Shown here in pieces: positions 42,708-60,030 of a DNA stretch of 64,000 bases (position 1 is the first letter of the stretch; each line of letters starts with the position of its first letter). The translations under genes and the position numbers were made by a program. Source of the stretch: Synergistaceae bacterium UBA5827. Lineage in GTDB: Bacteria > Synergistota > Synergistia > Synergistales > 79-D21. The stretch spans positions 35,321-99,320 of the forward strand of contig DJHE01000019.1 of assembly GCA_002432945.1 (NCBI GenBank), given 5' to 3'. The notes beneath the pieces are model-generated. The model saw nothing but the letters and a program-made list of their open reading frames with translations. It ran no database searches and had not been told where the DNA came from.

Positions 42708-43379
42708 TTAACCCCTTTCCTTTGCGCCCTCTTTGGCCGTCTTCCGGGGCCGGTAGGCGGCATCGCCACGGTAAACCCACACCTTGACGCCAATAACCCC
42801 GTAAATCGTCCGGGCTTCGGCAAATCCGTAATCGATATCGGCCCTGAGAGTGGAGAGCGGAAGCTGTCCTTCAAGGTACCATTCGGTCCGGGCGATTTCA
42901 GCTCCGCCGAGGCGGCCGCCGCACTGCACCTTGATCCCCTTGGCACCTGACTTCATGGCGCGGAAAATCGCCTTCTTCATGGCACGCCTGAAACTCACCC
43001 TCATTTCAAGCGAAGAGGCCACGCTCTCGGCAAGGAGGAATGCCTCCATGTCTGGATTCTTGATCTCCTGGACGTTGATCATGGCCCGGAGACCCGTCTT
43101 GGCCTGCAGTTCCTCACGGACCTTCTGGATCTCGGTGCCGCCTTTTCCGATCACTACCCCAGGCCGGGCGGTCGAAATCGTGAACGCGATTACGTTGCCG
43201 ATGCGCTCGATTTCAACCTTTGAAACCCCTGCGCCCTTCCAGCGGTTGATAAGCCACTGTCTCAGCTCAAGGTCCTGGTGAAGGTTCTTCGCGTAATTCC
43301 TACCGCTGGCGTACCACTTGGATTCCCAATCGCGGATGATGCCCAGCCGCATCCCCACGGGATGAACTTTCTGACCCAC
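42708..43379 (-). CDS. rpsC: 30S ribosomal protein S3
   Basis: S3 (223 residues) lines the mRNA entry tunnel. The start was set at the second of two GTG codons (43379), giving MGQKVHPVGMRLG, seven bases after AAGGAGG. The KH domain has VIGKGGTEIQKVREEL and the C-domain has GIKVQCGGRLGGAEIARTEW. Confidence 0.96.
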   Translation of the reverse strand: MGQKVHPVGMRLGIIRDWESKWYASGRNYAKNLHQDLELRQWLINRWKGAGVSKVEIERIGNVIAFTISTARPGVVIGKGGTEIQKVREELQAKTGLRAMINVQEIKNPDMEAFLLAESVASSLEMRVSFRRAMKKAIFRAMKSGAKGIKVQCGGRLGGAEIARTEWYLEGQLPLSTLRADIDYGFAEARTIYGVIGVKVWVYRGDAAYRPRKTAKEGAKERG

Positions 43380-43391
43380 GGTCACCCCTCC

Positions 43392-43724
43392 TTAGCGTTC
43401 CGAGACCACGATGGTCAAGTGGCTGGACGTCCGCTTGAACGGATGAGCCCGGCCCATCGAGACGGGGCGGAACCGCTTCATAGCCGTTCCCCTGTCGGCA
43501 AAAGCTTCAGAAACGACGAGCTTATCAACGTCCAAGCCGTAATTGTTGTCTGCATTGGCCAAGGCGCTCTTCAAGGCTTTCTCGACGTAGCGGGCCGCCT
43601 TCTTGGGGGTGAATTTCAGGATCGCCAGGGCGTCACCGGCCTTCTTGCCACGGATCAGGCTGAGAACCTGGCGAAGCTTGGTCGGGGAAATATGCAGTCC
43701 CTTGGATATCGCTTTCGCTTCCAT
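43392..43724 (-). CDS. rplV: 50S ribosomal protein L22
   Basis: L22 (110 residues) lines the peptide exit tunnel. MEAKAISKGLHISPTKLRQV and the beta-hairpin GTAMKRFRPVSMGRAHPFKRT, where macrolide resistance changes usually fall, are present and intact. Confidence 0.97.
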   Translation of the reverse strand: MEAKAISKGLHISPTKLRQVLSLIRGKKAGDALAILKFTPKKAARYVEKALKSALANADNNYGLDVDKLVVSEAFADRGTAMKRFRPVSMGRAHPFKRTSSHLTIVVSER

Positions 43725-43739
43725 GTCTTCCTCAACCCC

Positions 43740-44021
43740 CTACTTCACGCCGGAAGAGCGTTCCTGCCCGGCATGCCCGCCAAACTTGCGGGTCGGCGCA
43801 AACTCTCCGAGCTTGTGTCCGATCATGTTTTCCGTGATGAACACGGGAATGTGCGTGCGGCCGTTATGAACCGCGATGGTGTGTCCGATCATGGCGGGCA
43901 CGATCGTCGAGCGCCTCGACCAGGTCTTGATGACCGCCTTCTTCGATGCATCGTTCATCAGTTCTACCCGGTGGAGGAGCTTGAGTTCAATAAAAGGACC
44001 TTTCTTCGCGGACCTTGCCAT
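43740..44021 (-). CDS. rpsS: 30S ribosomal protein S19
   Basis: S19 (93 residues) sits in the 30S head near S13. [20 protein letters not shown] and [21 protein letters not shown] are diagnostic. Confidence 0.97.
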   Translation of the reverse strand: MARSAKKGPFIELKLLHRVELMNDASKKAVIKTWSRRSTIVPAMIGHTIAVHNGRTHIPVFITENMIGHKLGEFAPTRKFGGHAGQERSSGVK

Positions 44022-44040
44022 GTCCTTCCCTCCTCAACCC

Positions 44041-44868
44041 TTACTTCGCGTACCGACGCCGGACGATCATCTTGTCGGACGGCTTCGACTTGCGGGTTCT
44101 GAAACCCTTCGCTGGGGTTCCCCAGGGGGAGACAGGATGCTTGTTGGACTTGCTGCAGCCTTCACCGCCACCCATGGGGTGGTCCACTGGGTTCATGACC
44201 ATCCCGCGAACCTTCGGCCGGCGGCCAAGCCAACGGACCTTGCCTGCCTTCCCGTCAACGACGTTCTCGTGTTCCTCGTTGCCAACCTGCCCAATGGTAG
44301 CCATGCACTGCTGGAGGACAAGGCGCAGTTCTCCACTCGGCATCCTGATGTAGGCATACTTGCCTTCTTTCGCCATCAGCTGGGCACTTGCCCCGGCAGA
44401 CCTGACCATGACACCGCCCCTGCCGGGCTCCAGTTCGATATTGTGCACGACGGTCCCGACCGGGATATCCATCATCTTTAGCGCGTTCCCGGGCTTGATG
44501 TCGGAGCCGGGACCAGCCATTATCTGGGTGCCGACCACGAGACCGGACGGTGCCAGTATGTATCGTTTCTCGCCGTCTGCGTAATTGATCAGGGCGATCC
44601 GGGCTGAACGGTTCGGATCGTATTCGATCGTCGCCACTTTCCCCGGGATACCGATCTTATCGCGCTTGAAGTCGATTTTCCGGTATTGGCGCTTGTTCCC
44701 GCCGCCCCGGTGCCGCATCGTCACGCGACCCGTGTTGTTCCGGCCTGCGGTCCTCTTCAGGGGCTCAAGCAGGCTCTTTTCGGGCTCCGTAGAAGTAATT
44801 TCCTTGTAGTCCGCATTCGCCATGGTTCGGCGACTTGGTGTATAGGGCTTGAATTTTTTCATCGCCAT
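44041..44868 (-). CDS. rplB: 50S ribosomal protein L2
   Basis: L2 (275 residues) is required for subunit joining and peptidyl transfer. The conserved C-terminal [19 protein letters not shown] segment reads [15 protein letters not shown] and includes the key His. [19 protein letters not shown] is also typical. Confidence 0.97.
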   Translation of the reverse strand: MAMKKFKPYTPSRRTMANADYKEITSTEPEKSLLEPLKRTAGRNNTGRVTMRHRGGGNKRQYRKIDFKRDKIGIPGKVATIEYDPNRSARIALINYADGEKRYILAPSGLVVGTQIMAGPGSDIKPGNALKMMDIPVGTVVHNIELEPGRGGVMVRSAGASAQLMAKEGKYAYIRMPSGELRLVLQQCMATIGQVGNEEHENVVDGKAGKVRWLGRRPKVRGMVMNPVDHPMGGGEGCSKSNKHPVSPWGTPAKGFRTRKSKPSDKMIVRRRYAK

Positions 44869-44888
44869 GTTCGTTCTCCTCCTGCGCC

Positions 44889-45185
44889 TTACGCGCTCGC
44901 GCCTTCAAAGAACTTGATGCGCTCACCCGCGGCGAGGGTTACGATGGCCTTTTTCCACGAGCGGGAGCGTCCCAAAAATGCGCCCAGGCGCTTCGGCTTC
45001 GAGCGGACCTTGACCGTATTGACGCTTTCGACCTTCACCTTGAAGACTTCCTCTACCGCCTGGCGGATGACAACCTTGTTCGCTTTCGGGTGAACCTCGA
45101 AGACGTACTTGTTGCTCTCCATCTGGCGATTCGACTTCTCCGTGATGATCGGCCGGATTATCACATCATGAGAAACGAGGTTCAT
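44889..45185 (-). CDS. rplW: 50S ribosomal protein L23
   Basis: L23 (98 residues) docks trigger factor and SRP at the tunnel exit. [20 protein letters not shown] and [21 protein letters not shown] are family segments. It overlaps rplD by four bases. Confidence 0.97.
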   Translation of the reverse strand: MNLVSHDVIIRPIITEKSNRQMESNKYVFEVHPKANKVVIRQAVEEVFKVKVESVNTVKVRSKPKRLGAFLGRSRSWKKAIVTLAAGERIKFFEGASA

Positions 45186-45808
45186 CGGCCGTACACCTCC
45201 TGCAACTTCTGGGCGGACTCGGCCGTCATGATCAGGTGTTCGTGGTTCAGGATGTCATAGACATTGATGCTGTCCACGTGAATCACCTTGGCCCCGGGAA
45301 TGTTCGCCGCAGAGCGGTAAACGTTTTCGTTCGACTCATGGATGACCATGAGGGGCTTTCGCGTTGCTTCGACCTTGCCAAGGAAGGCCAGCATGGCCTT
45401 CGTCTTCGGGGATTCCAGGCTTACGCTCTCCAGGACCAGCATGCGATCCTCGGTCGCTTTTAGGGAAAGTGCACTCCGCATGGCCAACTGGCGAACCTTC
45501 CGATTCACTTTCTGGGTGTAGTCGCGCGGTTTTGGCCCATGAGCGACTCCTCCCTTTAGCCAAAGAGGCGAACGGGTGCTTCCTGCCCTGGCACGGCCCG
45601 TGTGCTTCTGCCTGAAGGGTTTGCGCCCTCCGCCGCTCACGTCTGCACGGGTCTTGGTGCAGGCCGTTCCCTGCCTGGCATTCGCCAGCTGGGCCACGAC
45701 GACCTGGTGCATCGCGGGGACGTGAATGGGCGCTCCGAAAACGGCGTCGGAAAGTTCGAGGCTTCCTACGACTTCGCCCTGAAAATTGATCAACTTAATG
45801 GTAGGCAT
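45182..45808 (-). CDS. rplD: 50S ribosomal protein L4
   Basis: L4 (208 residues) has a tunnel-lining loop (GGGRKPFRQKHTGRARAGS, with SPLWLKGGVAHGPKPRDY). In E. coli L4 represses the S10 operon; the leader region needed for that is not obvious here, where tuf directly precedes rpsJ. Confidence 0.97.
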   Translation of the reverse strand: MPTIKLINFQGEVVGSLELSDAVFGAPIHVPAMHQVVVAQLANARQGTACTKTRADVSGGGRKPFRQKHTGRARAGSTRSPLWLKGGVAHGPKPRDYTQKVNRKVRQLAMRSALSLKATEDRMLVLESVSLESPKTKAMLAFLGKVEATRKPLMVIHESNENVYRSAANIPGAKVIHVDSINVYDILNHEHLIMTAESAQKLQEVYGR

Positions 45809-45833
45809 GGTCTTCTTGCCCTCCTTCCGCCGC

Positions 45834-46460
45834 TTAGTGCTTCTTGCGGACCAAGACGAGGCCGTTGCGTGCCCCGGGAATGGCCCCCCTGATCAGGATC
45901 AGGTTGTTTTCCGCGTCAATCGCAGCCACTTTCAGGTTCTTGATCGTGACTCTCTCATCCCCCATGCGTCCAGGGTTGCGATGTCCCTTGAAAACCCGCC
46001 CGGGATAGCTGTGTGCTCCCGAAGAACCAGGGCGCCGGTGCCATTTCGATTGCCCGTGAGATGCCGGACCGCCACCCCAGCCATACCGCTTCATGCCGCC
46101 GGCCGTGCCTTTGCCCTTGCTCACTCCGGTCACGTCAACGATTTCCCCGGTCTCGAAAATTGTTGCCTGGATTTCGCTCCCGGGCTGGAAAGCCGCCTCG
46201 TCATCGATACGGAACTCCCGGATCCAGCGTTTTGGCTCGATACCAGCCTTTTCGAAGACAACCCTCATCGGTTTGGCCACGTTCTTGGCCTTTTTTGCTC
46301 CGAAGGCAAGAACGACTGCCGTGTAACCGTTCTTCTCCTGGGTCCTCACAGCGAGAACCGGGCAGGGCCCCGCTTCGACAACCGTTACCGGGACGGCTCT
46401 TCCTTCTTCGTCAAACACCTGCGTCATTCCGATCTTCCGTCCCAAAATCCCCATGCTCAT
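45834..46460 (-). CDS. rplC: 50S ribosomal protein L3
   Basis: L3 (208 residues) reaches the peptidyl transferase centre. MGILGRKIGMTQVFDEEGR and the basic loop GGPASHGQSKWHRRPGSSGA mark the family. The ATG at 46460 was chosen because AAGGAG lies ten bases upstream. It falls two codons before MGILGRK. Confidence 0.96.
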   Translation of the reverse strand: MSMGILGRKIGMTQVFDEEGRAVPVTVVEAGPCPVLAVRTQEKNGYTAVVLAFGAKKAKNVAKPMRVVFEKAGIEPKRWIREFRIDDEAAFQPGSEIQATIFETGEIVDVTGVSKGKGTAGGMKRYGWGGGPASHGQSKWHRRPGSSGAHSYPGRVFKGHRNPGRMGDERVTIKNLKVAAIDAENNLILIRGAIPGARNGLVLVRKKH

Positions 46461-46499
46461 CCAATTCAGCTCCTTTTCGCTCAGAGCTCCCACCGAAGG

Positions 46500-46805
46500 C
46501 TAAAGCTTGATCTGGATATCCACCCCGGAAGGGAGATTCAGCTGCATTAAGGCCTCCATCGTTTTCTGTGTCGGGTCGATAATGTCGATGAGGCGCTTGT
46601 GTGTACGGATTTCATACTGCTCCCGGGCATCCTTGTCCTTGTGCGGAGACTTCAGGACCGTAAACTTGTTGATCTCCGTAGGGATCGGGATAGGCCCGGA
46701 CACTTTAGCTCCCGTGCGCTCCGCCGTTTCCGCTATCTGCACCGCGGAGGCATCGAGCACACGGTGGTCGAACGCTTTGAGGTTGATGCGTATCTTTTTT
46801 GCCAA
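46500..46805 (-). CDS. rpsJ: 30S ribosomal protein S10
   Basis: S10 (101 residues) binds NusB in antitermination as well as the 30S head. The start is TTG at 46805 after GGGAGGG, giving [18 protein letters not shown]. The ending [14 protein letters not shown] is typical. The gap to tuf is 19 bases, so the S10 block has no leader of its own. Confidence 0.96.
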   Translation of the reverse strand: MAKKIRINLKAFDHRVLDASAVQIAETAERTGAKVSGPIPIPTEINKFTVLKSPHKDKDAREQYEIRTHKRLIDIIDPTQKTMEALMQLNLPSGVDIQIKL

Positions 46806-46824
46806 GGTTGTTCCCTCCCGACGA

Positions 46825-48015
<1,191 letters not shown>

Positions 48016-48051
48016 CTTCGATACCCTCCTTGTTTAGAACCGCCCTGGGCG

Positions 48052-50115
48052 TTATCGTTTCAGGACTTTTTCGGCCACATCCGGGCCGACTTCCGCATAC
48101 TTCTGGAATTTCATCGAGTACGAGGCACGTCCGGACGTCTTGCTCCGCAGGTCCGTTGCGTATCCAAACATCTCGGCCAGCGGAACCTGCGCACGAACAA
48201 TCCTGGCGTTGCTTCGCATTTCCATCCCCTCGACACTGCCTCGCCTTGATGCGAGGTCACCCATGACATCCCCGACATATTCTTCGGGAGTGACAACCTC
48301 GACTTCCATCACCGGTTCCATGAGAACCGGCGATGCCTTCCGCATCGCTTCCTTGAAGGCCATGGAAGCAGCGATCTTGAACGCAAGCTCGGAGCTGTCC
48401 ACGTCGTGGTAGCTTCCGTCGACGAGGGCAATTTTCATGCCGATGACCGGGTAACCGCCCAGGATACCGTTGTTTTTCGCTTCATCCAGCCCCTTGCGGA
48501 CAGCAGGGATGAATTCCTTGGGGACAACCCCGCCGACGATTTTGTCCTCGATTTCGAAACCGACATGATCCGGCAACGGTTCCATCTCGATGACGATATC
48601 GCCGTACTGCCCATGTCCACCGCTCTGCCGGACAAACTTTCCCTGTGCGCGAGAATCGTGACGAATGGATTCCCTGTAGGCGACCTGCGGACGACCGACC
48701 TTGACTTCAACGTTGAATTCTCTTTTCAGGCGATCGACCAGGATTTCGAGGTGCAGTTCGCCCATCCCCTGGATGATCGTCTGCCCCGTTTCCTCGTCGA
48801 CGTGAACCCGGAAGGTCGGATCTTCCTCGGAAAGGGCTGAAAGCCCCTTGGAAAGCTTAACCTGGTCAGCCTTGCTAAGCGGCTCAACGGAAAGGTCGAT
48901 GACCGGTTCCGGGAACTCTAGGGATTCCAGGACGATCGGAGCCCCTTCAGCGCAAAGGGTTTCACCCGTCCTTGTCCCCTTTAGTCCCGGGAGGGCAATA
49001 ATTGCGCCCGCTTCGGTCGATTCCAGCTCTTCCCTCTTGTTGGCATGCATGCGCAGGATGCGCCCTATCCTCTCACGCCTGCCGGTTGTGGCATTCAGGA
49101 CACTCTGCCCCGCTTCGATCCGGCCGCTGTAGACCCGGCAGAAGACAAGCCGGCCGACGAAAGGATCAACCATGATCTTGAAGGCAAGGGCGGTAAAAGG
49201 TTCGTCCTCGGAAGAAAGGCGCTCTTCCTCGAGGTTGGTGTCGGGGTTGATGCCCTTGATCGGTGGGAGGTCAAGAGGGCTGGGAAGATAGTCGATAACA
49301 GCATCAAGGACAAGCTGTATCCCCTTGTTCTTGAACGCGGAACCGCACATCACAGGAACGACCTTCATGGCGATAGTCCCGTTCCGGATGGCCCGCTTCA
49401 ACGTGTCAACCGGCACTTCCTTCCCTTCCAGGTAAAGCTCCATGACCTCCTCGTCGACATCCGCAAGTGTTTCGATCAGGAGGTCCCTCGCCATCTGCGC
49501 ATCTTCGACGAGTTCGGCAGGAACACCAACGACTTTATAATCCGTTCCAAGGTCATCCTGGTAAATTACAGCCTTGAAGGCCACAAGATCAACCATTCCC
49601 GTGAAACTGTCCTCAAGACCAATCGGCATCTGGATCGGGAGGGGCCTCGTTCCAAGCCTCTCCCTCATTCCATCGATGACCGCGTTAAAATCCGCGCCTA
49701 CGCGGTCCATCTTGTTGACAAAGGCAATGCGGGGAACCCCATACCTGTCAGCCTGCCGCCAAACTGTTTCGGATTGGGGCTCAACTCCTCCAACCGCGCA
49801 GAAAACAGCGACTGCGCCATCAAGGACTCGCATGGAGCGTTCGACCTCAACCGTAAAATCCACGTGGCCGGGCGTATCAATTATATTGATATGCGCATCG
49901 TTCCAAAGGCATGTCGTGGCGGCAGAGGTGATCGTGATGCCCCTCTCTCGCTCCTGTTCCATCCAATCCATCGTCGCGGCACCTTCATGTACCTCTCCCA
50001 TTTTGTGCTTCCGCCCCGTGTAGAAGAGGATGCGCTCTGTGGTCGTAGTTTTGCCCGCATCGATGTGGGCCGCGATCCCGATATTTCGGATATTTTTCAG
50101 ATCTACATTCGGCAT
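48052..50115 (-). CDS. fusA: Elongation factor G
   Basis: EF-G (687 residues) drives translocation. G1 [19 protein letters not shown], switch region [12 protein letters not shown]3 DTPGHVDF and G4 NKMDR are present, with five domains at normal length. The gene lies in the classic rpsL-rpsG-fusA-tuf order. Confidence 0.98.
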   Translation of the reverse strand: MPNVDLKNIRNIGIAAHIDAGKTTTTERILFYTGRKHKMGEVHEGAATMDWMEQERERGITITSAATTCLWNDAHINIIDTPGHVDFTVEVERSMRVLDGAVAVFCAVGGVEPQSETVWRQADRYGVPRIAFVNKMDRVGADFNAVIDGMRERLGTRPLPIQMPIGLEDSFTGMVDLVAFKAVIYQDDLGTDYKVVGVPAELVEDAQMARDLLIETLADVDEEVMELYLEGKEVPVDTLKRAIRNGTIAMKVVPVMCGSAFKNKGIQLVLDAVIDYLPSPLDLPPIKGINPDTNLEEERLSSEDEPFTALAFKIMVDPFVGRLVFCRVYSGRIEAGQSVLNATTGRRERIGRILRMHANKREELESTEAGAIIALPGLKGTRTGETLCAEGAPIVLESLEFPEPVIDLSVEPLSKADQVKLSKGLSALSEEDPTFRVHVDEETGQTIIQGMGELHLEILVDRLKREFNVEVKVGRPQVAYRESIRHDSRAQGKFVRQSGGHGQYGDIVIEMEPLPDHVGFEIEDKIVGGVVPKEFIPAVRKGLDEAKNNGILGGYPVIGMKIALVDGSYHDVDSSELAFKIAASMAFKEAMRKASPVLMEPVMEVEVVTPEEYVGDVMGDLASRRGSVEGMEMRSNARIVRAQVPLAEMFGYATDLRSKTSGRASYSMKFQKYAEVGPDVAEKVLKR

Positions 50116-50163
50116 GGTTTCAGGCTCCCCAACGCCGGCAGGTCCCGAAGTGACGCATCGGGT

Positions 50164-50634
50164 CTACCAGCGGTAATGCGCAAACGCCCTGTTGGCCTCC
50201 GCCATCTTGTGCGTGTCTTCGCGCTTTTTCATGGACGCCCCTTCACCCTTGAAGGCGTCGCTGAACTCACGGGCCAGGCGCTCAACCATCGGCATGCCCT
50301 TCTTGGCTCGGGCGTACTGGATAATCCAGCGGATGGCAAGGGCCTCTGCCCTTTCGGGCCCGACCTCGACAGGAACCTGGTACGTGGCGCCACCGACACG
50401 GCGGGGTTTGACTTCTACGACGGGCTTTACGTTATCCATTGCTTTCCGGAAAACCTCGTCCGGCTGCGAATTCAGCCTCTTGGCTGAAAGCTCAAGCGCC
50501 CCGTAAACGATCCGTTCTGCCGTGCTCTTCTTTCCGCAATACATGACGCAGTTCACGAACTTCGTGAGAGTCTGGATCCCGAACACGGGATCTGCAGATA
50601 CTGTCCTCTTTCTAATGTGGCCCTTACGTGGCAT
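50164..50634 (-). CDS. rpsG: 30S ribosomal protein S7
   Basis: S7 (156 residues) organises the 30S head and is the str-operon repressor in E. coli. [34 protein letters not shown] [19 protein letters not shown] and [20 protein letters not shown] are diagnostic. Confidence 0.97.
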   Translation of the reverse strand: MPRKGHIRKRTVSADPVFGIQTLTKFVNCVMYCGKKSTAERIVYGALELSAKRLNSQPDEVFRKAMDNVKPVVEVKPRRVGGATYQVPVEVGPERAEALAIRWIIQYARAKKGMPMVERLAREFSDAFKGEGASMKKREDTHKMAEANRAFAHYRW

Positions 50635-50663
50635 GGGCTAAAGCCTCCCTTTCCAAGAAAAAA

Positions 50664-51035
50664 CTATTTCGGGCGCCGTGCCCCGTACTTAGAACGGCTC
50701 TTGCGCCGGCCGTCAACTCCGCCACAGTCCAACGTTCCGCGGATGATGTGGTAGCGAACACCTGGAAGGTCCTTGACGCGCCCTCCGCGGACGAGTACCA
50801 CAGAGTGCTCCTGCAGGTTATGGCCGACTCCCGGGATGTAAGCCGTCACTTCGATCCCGTTAGTGAGACGGACACGGGCAACCTTCCGCAAAGCGGAATT
50901 CGGCTTCTTCGGGGTGACTGTGTAGACTCGCGTGCAAACTCCCCTGCGAGAAGGGTTACCCTGAAGGGCAGGGGCGCTCGAGCGCTGCCTCTTGTCTTCC
51001 CGCCCGATTCGGATCAACTGACTGATCGTTGGCAC
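50664..51035 (-). CDS. rpsL: 30S ribosomal protein S12
   Basis: S12 (123 residues) is at the decoding site. [20 protein letters not shown] and [21 protein letters not shown] carry wild-type lysines at the usual streptomycin-resistance sites. It follows the L7Ae-like gene by 17 bases. Confidence 0.98.
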   Translation of the reverse strand: MPTISQLIRIGREDKRQRSSAPALQGNPSRRGVCTRVYTVTPKKPNSALRKVARVRLTNGIEVTAYIPGVGHNLQEHSVVLVRGGRVKDLPGVRYHIIRGTLDCGGVDGRRKSRSKYGARRPK

Positions 51036-51052
51036 AGAACTCCCTCCTTTCC

Positions 51053-51319
51053 TTACTCGATATTTTCCAGATTCCCCTTGACCAGCCCTGCGGCTGCCGC
51101 CTTGCGGGAAATGGCACTGGCACGGCCCAGCATTTCCATGCTCTCACACCACTCCACCGCTACGTTGCGCCTTTCGGCTTCGGCAAGGAGTTCCATGACG
51201 CGTTCTTCTGCCGCATCCCGTGCAAGGAAGAGTTTCTGCAACTGCCCCAACTGAATTTTGCGAAGTACCTGGTGGATACCGACGACCCGCCTGGCCGAAG
51301 CAAGTTCACTTAAAGGCAC
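51053..51319 (-). CDS. rplGB: L7Ae-family kink-turn-binding ribosomal protein (YbxF/L7Ae-like)
   Basis: The 88-residue protein belongs to the small L7Ae/L30e/YbxF group, which binds kink-turn [28 protein letters not shown] fits the RNA-binding segment. Firmicutes carry a homologue in the same place, between rpoC and rpsL. The start is GTG at 51319, after AGGAGGGG; an ATG 14 codons upstream would lie next to the promoter -10. It is the first gene of the str transcript. Confidence 0.85.
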   Translation of the reverse strand: MPLSELASARRVVGIHQVLRKIQLGQLQKLFLARDAAEERVMELLAEAERRNVAVEWCESMEMLGRASAISRKAAAAGLVKGNLENIE

Positions 51320-51351
51320 AGCAATCCCCTCCTGTGCGGACGCACCGAGAC

Positions 51352-51380
51352 ATAATATCAACCGGGGGGGCCCCTGTCAA
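51352..51380 (-). promoter_or_regulatory. Str superoperon promoter (TTGACA-N17-TATTAT)
   Basis: On the minus strand the -35 TTGACA (51380-51375) and -10 TATTAT (51357-51352) are 17 bases apart. Initiation near 51345 leaves a leader of about 25 bases to the GTG of the L7Ae-like gene. Confidence 0.85.
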
Positions 51381-51401
51381 GGAAAGACAGGGACTCCCCC
51401 C
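51364..51401. repeat. GC-rich inverted repeat overlapping the str promoter
   Basis: CCCTGTC (51372-51378) pairs with GACAGGG (51386-51392) and the flanking G-run and C-run extend the stem with a small bulge. No T-run follows on the minus strand, so a classical terminator is unlikely. It covers the -35 and part of the spacer of the str promoter and would lie in the 3' part of the rpoBC transcript. Confidence 0.6.
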
Positions 51402-51433
51402 AGTCTGGTCTGGACGTTTTTCGATCCGGTGAA

Positions 51434-56353
<4,920 letters not shown>

Positions 56354-59300
56354 TTACGCATCCTCCCCCTCGTCGGCCAAATCCTGTTCATCAGGTTCCT
56401 CTTCTTCGTAGGCAGAATCCAGCTCCTTCGGGTCAACGAAAAGCATTTCCTCCGTGACGCCGCCGGAAGAAGGGGGAAGAACCTCATCCCCGGATTCCAG
56501 GTCGATCACGGGCGGACGAGGCCGGGACGCCCCCTGCACGGCAACTTCCTCGTCCTCGTCATCCAGCAGTACCTCACCGATCGTTCCATCGTCATACATG
56601 ATCTCGACGTCAAGCGCGAGCCCCTGAAGTTCCTTCACAAGGACCCTGAAACTCTCCGGAACGCCGGGCTTGGTGAGATTCTGCCCCTTGACGATCCTCT
56701 CGTAGGTCTTCAAGCGCCCCCGAATGTCGTCGGACTTGACGGTAAGGATTTCCTGGAGGATATGGGCGGCTCCGTAACCTTCGAGGGCCCAGACTTCCAT
56801 TTCCCCGAAACGCTGCCCGCCGAACTGTGCCTTGCCGCCCAAAGGCTGCTGCGTGATAAGGCTGTAGGGACCGATGGAACGGGCGTGTATCTTGTCATCG
56901 ACAAGATGGATCAGCTTGAGCATGTACATGTAGCCGACGGTGACCTTGTTTTCCATGGCTTCTCCCGTCCGGCCGTCATAGAGGGTGATGCGTCCATCCT
57001 CGGCCATTTCGGGATACGCACCGTCGGAAAGCATCTTGACTCCGTCGAAGATATCCTGTTCGTTCGCCCCCTCGAAGACGGGAGTCGACACTTTCCACCC
57101 ATTGTGAACGGCAACGAAACCCATGACGGTTTCCATGACCTGCCCGAGGTTCATGCGGCTGGGAACCCCCAGGGGGCTCAAGACCACGTCAACCGGGGTC
57201 CCGTCTGGGAGGTAGGGCATATCTTCCACGGGAAGGATCTTCGAGACGACCCCCTTGTTCCCGTGACGTCCGGCGATCTTGTCTCCCTCGGAAATTTTCC
57301 GGAGTTGGGCCACGTACACCTTGACGACCTCGTTCACCCCGGGGCTCAGGTCATCGCTGTTCTGGTCAATGGTCAGGCGCTTGACTGAAACGATCTTGCC
57401 GCCTTCTCCGTTGGGCACTCGCATGGAGGTGTCCCTGACTTCCCGCGCCTTTTCGCCGAAAATCGCCCGCAGGAGTTTTTCCTCCGGGGATTGGTCCGAT
57501 TCTCCCTTGGGGGTTACCTTCCCCACAAGAATGTCTCCTGCCCGGACATCTGCCCCGACCCTGACGATACCGTTCTCATCGAGGTTTTTCAGGGCATCTT
57601 CCCCAACATTCGGAATATCCCTTGTGATCTCCTCGGGTCCAAGCTTCGTGTCTCGCGCCTCGACCTCGTATTCCTCGATATGGATGGAAGAATAGTGGTC
57701 TTCTTGGACAAGACGCTCGTTCAGTAGAATCGCGTCCTCGAAGTTATAGCCTTCCCAGGAAACGAAGGCCACCAGGACGTTTCGCCCCAAGGCAAGTTCG
57801 CCATTTTCCACCGACTGGCCATCCGCGATGATCGCGCCTGCCTCCACCCGATCCCCTGAGGAAACGATGGGGCGCTGGTGAATCACCGTTCCCTGGTTGG
57901 AACGGCGGAACTTCGTCAGGTTATAGGCATCGAGGGTCCCTCCGTCAGAACGGACCTCGATGCGGTTGGCGTCCACGAAGGTAACCGTCCCCGCCTTGCG
58001 GGCCCGGACACAGCATCCTGAATCCTTCGCGATATGGTGCTCGATTCCCGTGCCGATGATCGGCGCCTGGGGAAGAACAAGGGGAACCGCCTGGCGTTGC
58101 ATGTTGGATCCCATGAGGGCGCGGTTCGCATCATCGTGCTCCAGGAACGGGATGAGAGCGGTCGAGATCGAAACGATCTGCTTCGGGGAAACATCCAGGA
58201 AGTGTATCCGGCTCGGCTCCACGGTCTCGATGACGCCCCGGAAGCGGACATGGACGTCCGAACCCGTTATCCGGCCTTCCCTGTCCATCGGGGTATTTGC
58301 CCTACCGACGAAAAACTCGTCCTCCTCGTCCGCGGAGAGATAGACGATCTCGTCGGTGGCAAGCCCATCCACGACGCGCCGCTTGGGGGTCACGAGGAAC
58401 CCGTATTCGTTGATTCGGGCATAGGTCGCCAGGGATGTCACAAGACCGATGTTCGGCCCTTCAGGTGTCTCGATGGGGCAGACGCGGCCGTAATGGGTGT
58501 AATGAACGTCGCGGGCTTCGAACCCCGTCCGCTCGCGGCTGAGCCCGCCGGGGCCCAGGGCCGAGAGTCGGCGCCGATGAGTCAACTCCGCCAGGGGGTT
58601 GGTCTGGTCCATGAACTGGGAAAGCTGGGCGGACCCGAAGAATTCCCTCAATGAGGCGGAGATGGGGCGAACGTTGATAAGGTCCTTCGCCGTGGCGTTT
58701 GTCAGATCGGGCAGGGTGGTCATCCGTTCCTTGGCGATACGTTCCATCCTCAGCAGGCCGATGCGGACCTGGTTCTGGAGGAGTTCGCCAACGGCCCTGA
58801 CTCTCCTGTTTCCGAGATGGTCGATATCGTCTTCGGTTTCCTCGGCATTACGGAGCCTGAGAATCCCCTGGATAATGGCAACGACATCGTCAATGGTCAA
58901 GAGACGCTGGTTTTCCTGGATTTCAAGGCCAAGTCGCTTGTTTAGCTTATAGCGGCCGACGCGGCCCAGATTATACCGTCGGGTATCGAAAAAGAGTCCG
59001 TACACATACTCCCGGGCGTTCTCCATCCGGGCCGGCTCGTTGGGGCGAAGGCGGCGGAAAAGTTCAAGGACCGCATCTTCCCCGGAGCGGGAAGTGTCCC
59101 TTTCCAACGTAGCTGCGATAGCGTTGTCGACGCTCCAGACCCAAACCTTGGTCATTCCCATTTCGAATAGCTGTTCCAGGTGTTCTTTCGTCAACCGGTC
59201 GTTGCGGCGGATCAGGACCTGCCCTTCCTTGTCGAGAACCGCTTCCGCAAGGAGGCGACCCCTGGCCTCTTCATGGAGTTCCACGAGGTCGATCTGCTCG

Positions 59301-59971
59301 GGAGCGGCCCCGAACAGCTTCAGTATCTCTTCGTCGCTCGTGGCCCCGAAGGCCTTAAGGAGCATCGTAACGGGGATCTTCTTGCGGTTGTCGATATTGA
59401 CGGACAAGACGTCCCCGGGAGTCAGGTCAAACTCGAGCCAGGCGCCCCTGTCGGGGATCACCTTGGCTGCATACGACTCTCCTCCAGGAACGGTGGTGTC
59501 CGCGCTGAAGTAAACGCCTGCCGACCGTGCCAGCTGGTTGACCACCACTCGCTCGGTCCCGTTGACGATGAACGTTCCCCGGTCCGTCATGACGGGAAAA
59601 TCCCCGAGGTATATCTCCTCTTCCTTGATTTCTCCGTTCTTCCGGTTCACCAGACGGATCGTTGCACGGACAGGCATGGACCAGGTCAGGTCCCGCTGTC
59701 GCGCTTCCTCCTCCATGATCGGGGATTCGTCCACGAAATAGCGAACGAACTCGAGCGCGAAGGATCCGTCGTAGCTCTCAATGGGAAAAATCTCCGCCAG
59801 GATTTCCTGGAGGCCTTGGGCCTCGCGGGAATCCGCCTCTGTTTCGGCCTGGAAAAACCATCGGTAGGAATTCCTCTGGACCTCTACAAGATCGGGTAGA
59901 TCAATGAGATCCTTGGCTCTCCCAAAAACACGGCGCTGAATGTGCTTCTTTGAGGGGGCAAAAACTGTCAT
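56354..59971 (-). CDS. rpoB: RNA polymerase beta subunit
   Basis: The 1205-residue beta subunit has the Rif-pocket sequence [20 protein letters not shown] with wild-type Asp, His and Ser at the common resistance positions. The active-site region is [20 protein letters not shown]. Residues 236-282 carry a [13 protein letters not shown]...VWVWS module shared with RpoC. The start [15 protein letters not shown] was set at 59971, after GGGAGG; an open frame 23 codons longer runs back beyond the predicted transcript start. A hairpin covers that ribosome binding site. The tail is acidic. Confidence 0.97.
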   Translation of the reverse strand: MTVFAPSKKHIQRRVFGRAKDLIDLPDLVEVQRNSYRWFFQAETEADSREAQGLQEILAEIFPIESYDGSFALEFVRYFVDESPIMEEEARQRDLTWSMPVRATIRLVNRKNGEIKEEEIYLGDFPVMTDRGTFIVNGTERVVVNQLARSAGVYFSADTTVPGGESYAAKVIPDRGAWLEFDLTPGDVLSVNIDNRKKIPVTMLLKAFGATSDEEILKLFGAAPEQIDLVELHEEARGRLLAEAVLDKEGQVLIRRNDRLTKEHLEQLFEMGMTKVWVWSVDNAIAATLERDTSRSGEDAVLELFRRLRPNEPARMENAREYVYGLFFDTRRYNLGRVGRYKLNKRLGLEIQENQRLLTIDDVVAIIQGILRLRNAEETEDDIDHLGNRRVRAVGELLQNQVRIGLLRMERIAKERMTTLPDLTNATAKDLINVRPISASLREFFGSAQLSQFMDQTNPLAELTHRRRLSALGPGGLSRERTGFEARDVHYTHYGRVCPIETPEGPNIGLVTSLATYARINEYGFLVTPKRRVVDGLATDEIVYLSADEEDEFFVGRANTPMDREGRITGSDVHVRFRGVIETVEPSRIHFLDVSPKQIVSISTALIPFLEHDDANRALMGSNMQRQAVPLVLPQAPIIGTGIEHHIAKDSGCCVRARKAGTVTFVDANRIEVRSDGGTLDAYNLTKFRRSNQGTVIHQRPIVSSGDRVEAGAIIADGQSVENGELALGRNVLVAFVSWEGYNFEDAILLNERLVQEDHYSSIHIEEYEVEARDTKLGPEEITRDIPNVGEDALKNLDENGIVRVGADVRAGDILVGKVTPKGESDQSPEEKLLRAIFGEKAREVRDTSMRVPNGEGGKIVSVKRLTIDQNSDDLSPGVNEVVKVYVAQLRKISEGDKIAGRHGNKGVVSKILPVEDMPYLPDGTPVDVVLSPLGVPSRMNLGQVMETVMGFVAVHNGWKVSTPVFEGANEQDIFDGVKMLSDGAYPEMAEDGRITLYDGRTGEAMENKVTVGYMYMLKLIHLVDDKIHARSIGPYSLITQQPLGGKAQFGGQRFGEMEVWALEGYGAAHILQEILTVKSDDIRGRLKTYERIVKGQNLTKPGVPESFRVLVKELQGLALDVEIMYDDGTIGEVLLDDEDEEVAVQGASRPRPPVIDLESGDEVLPPSSGGVTEEMLFVDPKELDSAYEEEEPDEQDLADEGEDA

Positions 59972-59995
59972 GGGAGTTACGACCTCCCTTAAGGG
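59972..59995 (-). promoter_or_regulatory. Hairpins covering the rpoB ribosome binding site
   Basis: Immediately before the rpoB ATG, GGGAG (minus, 59988-59984) can pair with CTCCC (59976-59972) across a seven-base loop, hiding the ribosome binding site. The self-complementary CCCTTAAGGG at 59995-59986 shares those G residues, so the two folds exclude each other. Confidence 0.45.
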
Positions 59996-60030
59996 GTTTA
60001 TGGGGACAATCCTAGAGGTGACGAAGGGGC

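Noticed and set aside
51364..51401. Classical terminator after rpoC
   Set aside because: No T-run follows on the minus strand, and the str promoter -35 lies inside the repeat.
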